A stretch of 16,071 nucleotides of DNA, taken from Lachnospiraceae bacterium (lineage in GTDB: Bacteria > Bacillota > Clostridia > Lachnospirales > Lachnospiraceae). The notes under the pieces are model-generated. The model worked only from the letters and a program-made list of their open reading frames with translations, made no database searches and had not been told where the DNA came from. The position numbers and the translations under genes were made by a program. The stretch is taken from contig CAAGJU010000112.1 of the NCBI GenBank assembly GCA_900770225.1, forward strand, positions 1 through 16,071, in the 5' to 3' direction. Below are positions 7,198 to 14,424 of the stretch, in pieces. The stretch's first letter is position 1. Each line of letters opens with the position of its first letter.

Positions 7198-8337
7198 TTA
7201 TTTTTCCTGATCAATGTTCTTCGGATCTACATAGTTCCATTCTGATGGATCGCTCCAGCCGCGCTTTCCAAGATACTTTTCCAGCGGCAGCTTGCGGATC
7301 TGTTCGATCGGCATGTCGGAGTTCATCAGCCGGGCAAATCCGCTCTTGTTGTCGCTGCTGCCAAAGCGGTCACGTTCCGACAGCTGATTGAGAAGCGGCT
7401 CGCCTGCCTCGAAGCGGCGCGCATTTTCCCGGATGATTTCAATACTTCTTCCGGCCCGGTGCGGCACCTGCGGCGTCACATGGGGCGTAATGTACACCTG
7501 ATCCATCTTCCATAAAGGGGAATCCGCAGACAGCGGTTCCTCCTCTACGACATCAAGACCGGCGCCGCCGATCTCATGATTGTTCAAGGCATCGATCAGG
7601 GCCTTTGTATCGACGATGCCGCCGCGGGCCATATTGACCAGGAAGGCATCCTTCTTCATCTTCTTCAGGGCATCCGCATTGATCATATGATACGTTTCAT
7701 CCGTCAGCGCGAGCGTCAGAACGATGAAGTCGCATTCTTCCAGGAGCGGATTAATTGTGTCGCCCTGCGTTCCGATGTACTTCTTTTCAAGGTAGTCATA
7801 CCCCTTGATTGGGAACTTGTCAAAGGCATAGACTTTCATGCCGAAGGCGTGGAGACGGTCTGCAAGCATGCGACCATTGTTGCCGAGGCCGATGATGCCG
7901 GCCGTCCTTCCATAAAGCCCCTTCCATGTGTTGGAACCGTCAACGCCCCAGTGACATGCATTCTGTGCCGCCAGCAGTTCCTTGGTGTGGTAGCAGTACT
8001 GCAGCATGAAGTAGATACAGTGCTCCGCAAGAACCGGGGCACTTCTTCCGGCTGCACCGGTCACGAAAATGTGCTTTGCAAACACGTCATCGCGGGCAGA
8101 TCCATTGAGGCCTGCATGGTCGCAGGCAATCCATTTGAGACTGTTCTCCTTACAAAGGCACGGATCCACGTCTCCCAGCAGAATGGCGACATCCGCATCC
8201 TTCGCTTCCTCTTCGAGTTTCTTCTTATCGTAGAAATCGACATAGACGAACTGGGCCTGTGGAAAAACGTTGCGCAGCTCGTGATAATCTTCCTTGTTGT
8301 ACCAGACTGTTGACACTACCTTCTTGATCTTTGGCAT
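7198..8337 (-). CDS. D-isomer-specific 2-hydroxyacid dehydrogenase
   Basis: NAD(P)-dependent cytosolic dehydrogenase of 379 residues that interconverts a 2-keto acid and its D-2-hydroxy acid; hydroxypyruvate/D-glycerate is an attractive pair given the glycerate genes nearby. The Rossmann motif GLGNNG is at 150-155, preceded by the usual W-x-G-LYGRTAGI stretch. The catalytic residues are R238 (NMARGG), E267 (DVVEEEP) and H286 (ITPHVT), all intact. The main fold ends near residue 320. About 55 further residues, rich in charged and aromatic residues (GWSDPSEWNYVDP), form a C-terminal extension not usual for formate, glycerate or lactate dehydrogenase relatives. The start at 8337 has TGGAGAAT eight or so bases upstream. 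It is first in an operon with the AraC gene. It could also be a phosphoglycerate-type or glyoxylate reductase. Confidence 0.88.
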   Translation of the reverse strand: MPKIKKVVSTVWYNKEDYHELRNVFPQAQFVYVDFYDKKKLEEEAKDADVAILLGDVDPCLCKENSLKWIACDHAGLNGSARDDVFAKHIFVTGAAGRSAPVLAEHCIYFMLQYCYHTKELLAAQNACHWGVDGSNTWKGLYGRTAGIIGLGNNGRMLADRLHAFGMKVYAFDKFPIKGYDYLEKKYIGTQGDTINPLLEECDFIVLTLALTDETYHMINADALKKMKKDAFLVNMARGGIVDTKALIDALNNHEIGGAGLDVVEEEPLSADSPLWKMDQVYITPHVTPQVPHRAGRSIEIIRENARRFEAGEPLLNQLSERDRFGSSDNKSGFARLMNSDMPIEQIRKLPLEKYLGKRGWSDPSEWNYVDPKNIDQEK

Positions 8338-8394
8338 TTTTTATTCTCCATTTGTTCTTTTTATACATGAATACTATGAAGAAGACGACATTTA

Positions 8395-8427
8395 TATATT
8401 TAAATTCGGTTTACTATATTTAAATTC
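8395..8427. promoter_or_regulatory. Tandem 13-bp direct repeat operator
   Basis: TATATTTAAATTC occurs at 8395-8407 and again at 8415-8427. The copies start 20 bases apart, near two helical turns, so a protein would meet both on one face of the DNA. The second copy overlaps a minus-strand -10 box and the first lies near the expected start of transcription. This is a likely site for the AraC protein encoded by the same operon. Confidence 0.6.
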
Positions 8428-8440
8428 ATTTAAGATGCAA
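8413..8440 (-). promoter_or_regulatory. Promoter of the dehydrogenase-AraC operon
   Basis: On the minus strand a -35 TTGCAT (plus 8435-8440) and a -10 TATAGT (plus 8413-8418) are 16 bases apart. The -10 is one base from consensus; the -35 is weak, which suits an activator-dependent or repressed promoter. The rest of the 193-bp divergent spacer (8338-8530) is AT-rich. It probably holds the plus-strand promoter near TTGAGA at 8442-8447, for which I see no well-spaced -10. Confidence 0.45.
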
Positions 8441-8530
8441 ATTGAGACAAATATGAATATATATAAACGAATATAGATATTTATCATGGCTGTTAAAACC
8501 AATACCATATCCGCATAAGGAAGACATCAT

Positions 8531-10531
8531 ATGGAAACAAAAGGCTGGTGGATCGACTATCCCTGGCGGATGGTGCAGACGAATCTGCGTGAAATCGATA
8601 TGGAAGATATCGATGCGGCTCAGTTCGCCAGGTCCCTGAAGGAATATCACGCAACCGTCGTTACTCTGAATGCGGCGGGTATCATCGCATCTTATGAAAC
8701 AGATCTTGACTTTCAGCCCCGCAATCCTTATCTGCATGGAGACTCTTTGAAGGCAATCATCGACGCCTGCCACGCGGAAGGAATCCGGGTCATTGCCCGC
8801 TGCGACTTTTCGAAGATCAGTGAAGCCGTCTATCACCAGCATCCAGACTGGGCCTACCGCAAGGCAGACGGCAGCGTTGTCAACTATAACGGCTTTGTTC
8901 AGACCTGTCTCAACAGCGATTATCAGCAGAAATACATCTTTGAGATTTTGAAGGAACTGTTCAGCAGATATAACTTTGACGGCCTCTACTGCAATATGAG
9001 CGGCTTTATGGTCGTTGACTATGACTATCACTACTACGGTCCCTGTCATTGCGAAAACTGCAAACGTCTGTTCAAGGAGCAGTTCGGCGGCGACATCCCG
9101 GAAAAGGATGATATGCATAACCCAATGTACGGACGTTACATCGCCTTCAAGAACCGTGCCCTCAAGGCGCAGAAACAGAAGCTGTATCAGTTCATCAAGA
9201 ACATCAATCCTCAGATTGCCGTCGATGGCTTTGATTACCAGCGCATTGAGACCAATCAGGATCTGGACCGCCCCGCCTGGATCTATCAGGCATCGACCAA
9301 TGCCCGCCGAACCAGCGGCATTGAAAAGACAAAGGTATGCGACGGGGCTTCGGTGGAATTCATGGGCTTCCAGTACCGCCATTCTTCTATTTCACCGGCG
9401 CTGATGGAAATCCGGCAGTGGCAGAACCTTGCCAATGGAACCGGCACCAGCCTTTACATCATGGGACGGCTGGACAATCACAGAGACCGCAGCGGCGTCA
9501 ACGCTTCTCAGAAGGCATTCGAATTTTTCGCTGCCCATGAGGATGTGTTCCGTCATCTGCAGTCGGACGCCGATGTGCTGCTGGTTGATAAACCTCTGCT
9601 TGCCCGCAAGGACACAGAAGTCTGCGGCTGGATCAGCGTTCTCAGTCAGAACCATATTGCCTTTGATGAAGTGAAGCTTGGCAGCCTGACGCCTTACATG
9701 CTTGCAAATAAAAAAATCGTGATTCTGGCAGATACGCGGTTCATCTCGGATGAGGCGGCAGCGATGCTGGATGCGTATGTTGAAAACGGAGGCACGCTGC
9801 TGGCAAGCGGCGAAAGCGGCTTCTATGACGCCAACTTCCGGCCAAGAAGTGAAAATTTCATTCATGCCTTGGGCATTGGCGCGATGAGGGAAAAGAAGGA
9901 ACATCTGAAATCAACCGTCTTCGATCTGAAGAAGGAAGACGCTGCTGTACTGAAGGAATGCAGTGAAAAGCAGCTTGGATATATCGTTCCGGGCAGTGAG
10001 GTGATCGTGGCTGAGATCAAGGATCCTTCGGCTACCTCGGCTTGTCTTGCAATGGTTCCGGAGCAGCCCTACGGTCCGCCAGAGATCTGCTATGCCACTG
10101 AGACAAGTTCTGTTCCGGGACTGCTCATGACTCGCTATGGCAGGGGAATGGGGATCTATATTCCGTGGCTTGCCGGTACCTTCTACGATTCCTTCGGCTA
10201 TGCCAATACGTTTACGTTCATGAGTGATGTGCTGAAGAATCTCTGCCATGCGCAGGATCTTCTTCCAGGAACGACGCCGATGGTGGAGGTGACGTTGCTG
10301 AAGCGGGAAGGTATGCGGCTTCTGCAGCTGGTCAATCTGACCGGGTGTTTCGGAGAATCTTTCTTTGAACCCATTGAGGTTCGTGACCTTGTACTGAATG
10401 TGAACTGGAAGGGCAGAAAGCTTCGCACATTGAATGGCGGCCATCTTAGAGAAAACGGAGATCAGCTGATTCTGGATCATCTGAACAGTTATGAGGCGGT
10501 CGAAATTCTGGATGAGGCGGACGCATCATGA
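8531..10531 (+). CDS. GHL6-like TIM-barrel glycosidase-family protein with beta-galactosidase trimerisation-like domain
   Basis: Predicted cytosolic protein of 666 residues with no signal peptide. Residues about 8-290 look like the hypothetical glycosyl hydrolase 6 (GHL6) barrel. The supporting parts are strand-like segments VVTLNAAG and GIRVIARCDFSK, the HPDWAYRKADG turn, FDGLYCNMSGF (D150) and the CxCxxC motif in PCHCENCKRLF (171-180) that recurs in GH42-like and related barrels. E276 (SVEFMGF) is a candidate acid. Residues about 345-450 resemble the GATase-like beta-galactosidase trimerisation domain (VLLVDK, KIVILADTRFISDEAA, YVENGGTLLASGESG). A beta-rich C-terminal part follows. The start at 8531 has AAGGAAG at good spacing. 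The next gene overlaps by 4 bases (ATGA), so translation is coupled. The family lacks a well-established activity, so the substrate and even hydrolysis are unproven. Confidence 0.82.
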   Translation: METKGWWIDYPWRMVQTNLREIDMEDIDAAQFARSLKEYHATVVTLNAAGIIASYETDLDFQPRNPYLHGDSLKAIIDACHAEGIRVIARCDFSKISEAVYHQHPDWAYRKADGSVVNYNGFVQTCLNSDYQQKYIFEILKELFSRYNFDGLYCNMSGFMVVDYDYHYYGPCHCENCKRLFKEQFGGDIPEKDDMHNPMYGRYIAFKNRALKAQKQKLYQFIKNINPQIAVDGFDYQRIETNQDLDRPAWIYQASTNARRTSGIEKTKVCDGASVEFMGFQYRHSSISPALMEIRQWQNLANGTGTSLYIMGRLDNHRDRSGVNASQKAFEFFAAHEDVFRHLQSDADVLLVDKPLLARKDTEVCGWISVLSQNHIAFDEVKLGSLTPYMLANKKIVILADTRFISDEAAAMLDAYVENGGTLLASGESGFYDANFRPRSENFIHALGIGAMREKKEHLKSTVFDLKKEDAAVLKECSEKQLGYIVPGSEVIVAEIKDPSATSACLAMVPEQPYGPPEICYATETSSVPGLLMTRYGRGMGIYIPWLAGTFYDSFGYANTFTFMSDVLKNLCHAQDLLPGTTPMVEVTLLKREGMRLLQLVNLTGCFGESFFEPIEVRDLVLNVNWKGRKLRTLNGGHLRENGDQLILDHLNSYEAVEILDEADAS

Positions 10532-11211
10532 AAACGGTGCAGATTCTGAAAGGCCAGCCATTCATGACGGAATACGGGATCGTCGGCTACAGTACCGTCG
10601 TTCTTGTGCAGGATGAAGGCAGAAACATTCTTTATGACTGCGGCCAGAGAGGATGTGCCCTGCAGCTGAAGGAAGGCCTTAGGAAATGCGGCCTTGGTCC
10701 GGAGAACATTGATACGGTCGTGATCAGTCATCTCCATTTTGATCATGTTGGCAATCTTCCGCTGTTTGAACATGCGGAGCTGCTCTTCAGTGAGACGGAA
10801 TGGGAAGAAGCTCTCACGAATCCGGATGAATGGACGAGTATTCAGACATGTACATATATCAAGCAACGCGGCGGTTTCCGTTTCGTGCATGAAGGTGAGA
10901 AGCTGACGGATGCGGTGCAGGTGCTTGCGCTTGGGGGCCATACCAGAGGATTGATTGGTCTTCTGTGCGGAGGGGGTACGGTTCTCTGTTCCGATGCGAT
11001 CAAGAACCGGTATGAGATGTGGAACGGGGTAAAGCCGATGACAGTGGATCCTAAAATGAGCCGGGCAACCATGGAGCGGATCCGCTCACTGGCAAGGTAT
11101 GTGTATCCGGGCCATGATGCGATGCTTGAAACTGCCCATCCCGAGAAAACGGAGCCGGTGCAGTTTGAGCTTCGCTTTGCGGATGGAAGGAGGATGCCCA
11201 TTAAGGCATAA
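10528..11211 (+). CDS. Metallo-beta-lactamase-fold hydrolase (lactonase-like)
   Basis: Cytosolic metal-dependent hydrolase of 227 residues. It carries the full di-zinc set: H68-x-H70-x-D72-H73 (HLHFDH), H138 (GGHTRG), D156 (CSDAIKN) and H196 (YPGHDA). The layout, with GHTRG and a late GHD, resembles N-acyl homoserine lactonase-type MBL proteins. In this setting a sugar or aldonic acid lactone is a more likely substrate than a quorum signal, but that is inference from its neighbours. The start ATG overlaps the stop of the GHL6-like gene (ATGA), and the GH2 gene begins 43 bases after its stop. Length and motifs look complete. Confidence 0.87.
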   Translation: MKTVQILKGQPFMTEYGIVGYSTVVLVQDEGRNILYDCGQRGCALQLKEGLRKCGLGPENIDTVVISHLHFDHVGNLPLFEHAELLFSETEWEEALTNPDEWTSIQTCTYIKQRGGFRFVHEGEKLTDAVQVLALGGHTRGLIGLLCGGGTVLCSDAIKNRYEMWNGVKPMTVDPKMSRATMERIRSLARYVYPGHDAMLETAHPEKTEPVQFELRFADGRRMPIKA

Positions 11212-11254
11212 GCAGCTTTTCAGTCTGCGCCGGCAGGAAAAGAAGGGAGTTGGA

Positions 11255-13417
11255 ATGCGAAGAAAGATCAGTTTCAATGAAGGCTGGGAGTTTTCCAAAG
11301 ACGGAATATCCTGGCAGAAGGTAACTCTTCCTCATACGTGGAATGCTGTGGATGGCCAGGATGGAGGAAATGATTACTGGCGCGGCTGTGCATCGTACCG
11401 GAAGGAATTTGACCATGTTCCGGGAGAAAACCGTGTGTTTCTTGAAATCAACGGAGCTTTCAGCATTGCGGATGTCTTTCTCAATGGTACGAATCTTGTT
11501 CACCATGCGGGCGGCTATTCAACATTCCGTACAGATCTCACAGATAAGCTGCAGGCAAAGAACGTTCTGCTGGTGCAGGTGGATAACAGTGCCAATGATT
11601 ACGTCTATCCGCAGAAAGCGGACTTTACGTTTTATGGCGGTCTCTATCGTGATGTGAATCTGATAGAGGTTCCAAGGCATCATTTTGATCTGACCACTGA
11701 CGGGACGCCAGGCATTCATGTGACTCCGATCGTGAAAGGAACAACGGCCTATGTGACGGTTGAAACGCGGCAGTGCGGCGAAGGCGACGTGACTATGACG
11801 GTCGCTGGAATGGTGAAGCGTGTGCCGTCGGATCATGGCTGCGCCAAGGCGATGTTCGAGATCGGAAATGTACATCTTTGGAATGGTGTCGAGGATCCGT
11901 TTCTCTATGAGGCAAAGGCTGAATTCGGCGGCGACTGTGTAATGACGAAGTTCGGCTGCCGCAGCTTCGCGTTTGATCCTGAGAAGGGATTCATTCTCAA
12001 CGGGAAGGTATATCCGCTGCGCGGCGTGAGCCGCCATCAGGACCGCAAGGGGCTGGGCAATGCGCTGACAATCCGTGAACATCAGGAAGACATGGATCTG
12101 ATCCGTGAGATCGGTGCGAATGCGATTCGTCTTGCCCATTACCAGCATGCGCAGGAGTTCTATGATCTGTGTGATGAGTACGGAATGATTGTCTGGGCAG
12201 AGATTCCCTACATTACGGAACATATGCCTAAAGGCAGACAGAATACGCTGGATCAGATGCGTGAGCTGATTACGCAGTGCTATAACCATCCTTCGATTGT
12301 GTGCTGGGGTCTTTCCAATGAGATTGCGGTCCATGGTGTGAGCGATGATCTGATTGAGAATCACCGGCTGCTGAATGACCTGTGTCATCAAATGGATCCG
12401 ACACGGCCGACGGCAATGGCGCATGCCTTCATGCTGGAACAGGACAGCCCTCTCGTCCATCTTCCGGATGTGAGCAGTTACAACCTTTACTTTGGCTGGT
12501 ACCTTGGGACGCTGGAACAGAATGATCAGTTCTTCGACAGCTACCATGCAAAGTATCCGGATCGGGTCATGGGATTTTCGGAATATGGCGCGGATGCCAA
12601 TGTGCAGTTCCAATCAGCGCATCCGCAGCAGGGAGATTATTCGGAGCAGTATCAGTGTCTCTATCATGAGTACATTCTTGGCTGCATTGATCGCCATCCG
12701 TGGCTGTGGTCAACGTTCTGCTGGAACATGTTCGATTTTGCGGCAGACGGAAGAGATGAGGGTGGAGCCCACGGCCTGAATCAGAAGGGTCTTGTAAGTT
12801 TTGATCGTAAGACGCGCAAAGATGCGTTCTATCTGTATAAAGCGGCATGGAACCATACGGATCCATTCGTTCATATCTGCGGGCGGCGCTATGTAAACCG
12901 TACGGAGGATGTAAGCGAGGTACGCGTCTATTCCAACTGCCGTGAGGTGACGCTTCTGGTGGATGGTAAGGAGATTGACAAAAAGGAAGGAAATCGTGTC
13001 TTTGTGTTCCAGGTTCCGCTGCATGGAGACCATGTGATCGCAGCACTGACGGAGGGCTGTCGGGACGAAATACGGGTCCGCAGGGTTTCTGAGCCGGATC
13101 CCTCGTACTGTCTGACACAGGATACCGGTGTTACAAACTGGTTCGATGAAGATGGTTTTGATTCTTCGTGTTATTCGATCCGGGACAGCCTTGGGACATT
13201 GCTGGCAAATTCTGAAACGGCTCCCATCGTCTCAAGCTTGATGCAGAAGATGGTGGCTTCGCGGGGGGATGTGGCAAAGTCTGCCAATGCCAACGCGAAT
13301 CTGCAGAAGATGCTTGCAGGGATGAGCCTGGAATCGCTGCTGAAGAAGGCAGGTGACGCAGTGTCATCGGAAATGGTGAAGGCTCTGAATGATCGTCTTC
13401 AGAGAGTTCATAAATGA
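11255..13417 (+). CDS. Glycoside hydrolase family 2 enzyme
   Basis: Predicted 720-residue retaining exo-beta-glycosidase, cytosolic because no signal peptide is seen. The jelly-roll sugar-binding domain spans about 1-140 and the Ig-like domain about 145-240. The TIM barrel (about 243-535) has RGVSRHQD at 256-263, the acid/base pair N355-E356 (GLSNEI) and nucleophile E443 (GFSEYGAD). A DUF4982-like beta domain (about 540-610, VYSNCREVTLLVDGKEI) follows. Residues about 640-720 form an extra, probably helical C-terminal module starting DSLGTLLANSETAPIV. N509-x-K511 lies at the place of the NxK pair that marks beta-glucuronidases, but NxKG is also seen in related beta-galactosidases, so specificity is open (beta-galactosidase or beta-glucuronidase). 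The start at 11255 has AAGGGAG at 11243-11249; the longer open frame from 11099 overlaps the MBL gene and is not used. Confidence 0.9.
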   Translation: MRRKISFNEGWEFSKDGISWQKVTLPHTWNAVDGQDGGNDYWRGCASYRKEFDHVPGENRVFLEINGAFSIADVFLNGTNLVHHAGGYSTFRTDLTDKLQAKNVLLVQVDNSANDYVYPQKADFTFYGGLYRDVNLIEVPRHHFDLTTDGTPGIHVTPIVKGTTAYVTVETRQCGEGDVTMTVAGMVKRVPSDHGCAKAMFEIGNVHLWNGVEDPFLYEAKAEFGGDCVMTKFGCRSFAFDPEKGFILNGKVYPLRGVSRHQDRKGLGNALTIREHQEDMDLIREIGANAIRLAHYQHAQEFYDLCDEYGMIVWAEIPYITEHMPKGRQNTLDQMRELITQCYNHPSIVCWGLSNEIAVHGVSDDLIENHRLLNDLCHQMDPTRPTAMAHAFMLEQDSPLVHLPDVSSYNLYFGWYLGTLEQNDQFFDSYHAKYPDRVMGFSEYGADANVQFQSAHPQQGDYSEQYQCLYHEYILGCIDRHPWLWSTFCWNMFDFAADGRDEGGAHGLNQKGLVSFDRKTRKDAFYLYKAAWNHTDPFVHICGRRYVNRTEDVSEVRVYSNCREVTLLVDGKEIDKKEGNRVFVFQVPLHGDHVIAALTEGCRDEIRVRRVSEPDPSYCLTQDTGVTNWFDEDGFDSSCYSIRDSLGTLLANSETAPIVSSLMQKMVASRGDVAKSANANANLQKMLAGMSLESLLKKAGDAVSSEMVKALNDRLQRVHK

Positions 13418-13447
13418 TTAGAAACAATCAGGAAAGAGGAGATGAAA

Positions 13448-14347
13448 ATGGAAAATATCAAGGAAAAGAAGATTGGATTTATTGGTTTGGGTGTTATGGG
13501 AAAGCCGATGGTAAAAAACCTGCTCAAGGCCGGCTATGACGTTACCGTATCAGACATGCATGAAGAAAATGTGAAGATTGCTGTGGAAGCCGGTGCGAAG
13601 GCGGCAGACAATCAGACGATCGGTGCGACGTGTGATGTCGTTGTGACGATGGTACCCAACAGCCCGCAGGTGAAGGCAATCATGCTTGGGGGGAATGGTC
13701 TGGTTAATATTATGCGCCCAGGTACGGTGTATGTGGATTGCTCTTCCATTAATCCAGTGGCTTCGAAGGAAGTTGCAGCGGAGCTTGCCAAGAAGGGCAT
13801 CCAGATGCTGGACGCGCCGGTATCCGGCGGCGAGCCGAAGGCAATCGACGGAAGTCTCAGCTTCATGGTTGGCGGTGATGCGGATGTGTTTGCATTTGTG
13901 AAGCCGATGCTCGATGTGATGGGCGCTTCTGTTGTACATTGCGGTGAGATCGGTGCCGGCAATACGACGAAGCTTGCCAATCAGATCATTGTTGCCTGCA
14001 ACATCGAGGCATGCGCTGAAGCGTTTACGCTGGCTCAGAAGGCAGGCGTTGATCCCCAGGTTGTCTATAAGGCAATCCGCGGCGGACTGGCTGGTTCGAC
14101 CGTTATGGATGCGAAGGTTCCGATGATGCTGGAAGGAAACGATAAGCCGGGTTTCCGGGTTGATCTGCATATCAAGGATCTGAACAATGCGCTGGATTGT
14201 GCACATGCGGTCGGTGCTGCGGTTCCGATGACCGCACAGGTTCAGGAGGTTCTTTACTGGCTTCACAACCATGGCAAGGGAACGGCGGATCACAGTGCCA
14301 TTGAGCAGTATTATGAAGCAGTCAACGGTATTAAGCTTGGCCGCTGA
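13448..14347 (+). CDS. garR: 2-hydroxy-3-oxopropionate (tartronate semialdehyde) reductase
   Basis: Beta-hydroxyacid dehydrogenase of 299 residues that interconverts tartronate semialdehyde and D-glycerate using NAD(P)H in the cytosol. The N-terminal Rossmann motif GLGVMG is at 13-18 within GFIGLGVMGKPM. The substrate motif DAPVSGG is at 122-128, and G169-x-G-x3-K175-x2-N178 (GAGNTTKLAN) carries the catalytic Lys. The C-terminal helical half has the AIRGGLAGSTVMD stretch typical of GarR. 3-hydroxyisobutyrate dehydrogenase is the main alternative, but GarR fits the glycerate kinase next door. AGAGGAG at 13435-13441 abuts the ATG at 13442, too close to use, so the ATG at 13448, six bases further on, is the better start. 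The gene begins 30 bases after the GH2 stop. Confidence 0.88.
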   Translation: MENIKEKKIGFIGLGVMGKPMVKNLLKAGYDVTVSDMHEENVKIAVEAGAKAADNQTIGATCDVVVTMVPNSPQVKAIMLGGNGLVNIMRPGTVYVDCSSINPVASKEVAAELAKKGIQMLDAPVSGGEPKAIDGSLSFMVGGDADVFAFVKPMLDVMGASVVHCGEIGAGNTTKLANQIIVACNIEACAEAFTLAQKAGVDPQVVYKAIRGGLAGSTVMDAKVPMMLEGNDKPGFRVDLHIKDLNNALDCAHAVGAAVPMTAQVQEVLYWLHNHGKGTADHSAIEQYYEAVNGIKLGR

Positions 14348-14371
14348 TCAGGCACAAAGGATACAAACAAA

Positions 14372-14405
14372 GCGGCGCCCCCAGAGTATATCTGCGGGGC
14401 GCCGC
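14372..14405 (+). other. Strong intercistronic hairpin between garR and glycerate kinase
   Basis: GCGGCGCCCC (14372-14381) pairs perfectly with GGGGCGCCGC (14396-14405). A C-C mismatch and a CAGA/TCTG extension close a GTATA loop. Only scattered T residues follow, so it is a poor terminator. It more likely causes partial termination or protects the upstream message from 3' decay. It ends 20 bases before the kinase start. Confidence 0.75.
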
Positions 14406-14424
14406 ATCATTCTTGGGGGCTGGT

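Noticed and set aside
7576..8313. 245-codon open frame on the plus strand
   Set aside because: Antisense to the 2-hydroxyacid dehydrogenase, whose catalytic residues are complete.
8426..9382. 318-codon open frame on the minus strand
   Set aside because: It lies opposite the GHL6-like gene, has no recognisable domain and crosses the divergent control region. It arises from codon bias of the real gene.
11099..11254. N-terminal extension of the GH2 enzyme
   Set aside because: It overlaps the end of the MBL gene, and the GH2 fold starts naturally at 11255 with a good ribosome site.
11519..12613. 364-codon open frame on the minus strand
   Set aside because: It is fully antisense to the conserved GH2 barrel, with a low-complexity basic, His-rich translation and no domain.
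13550..14293. 247-codon open frame on the minus strand
   Set aside because: Antisense to the GarR-like gene, with a translation full of Arg and His and no match to any family.
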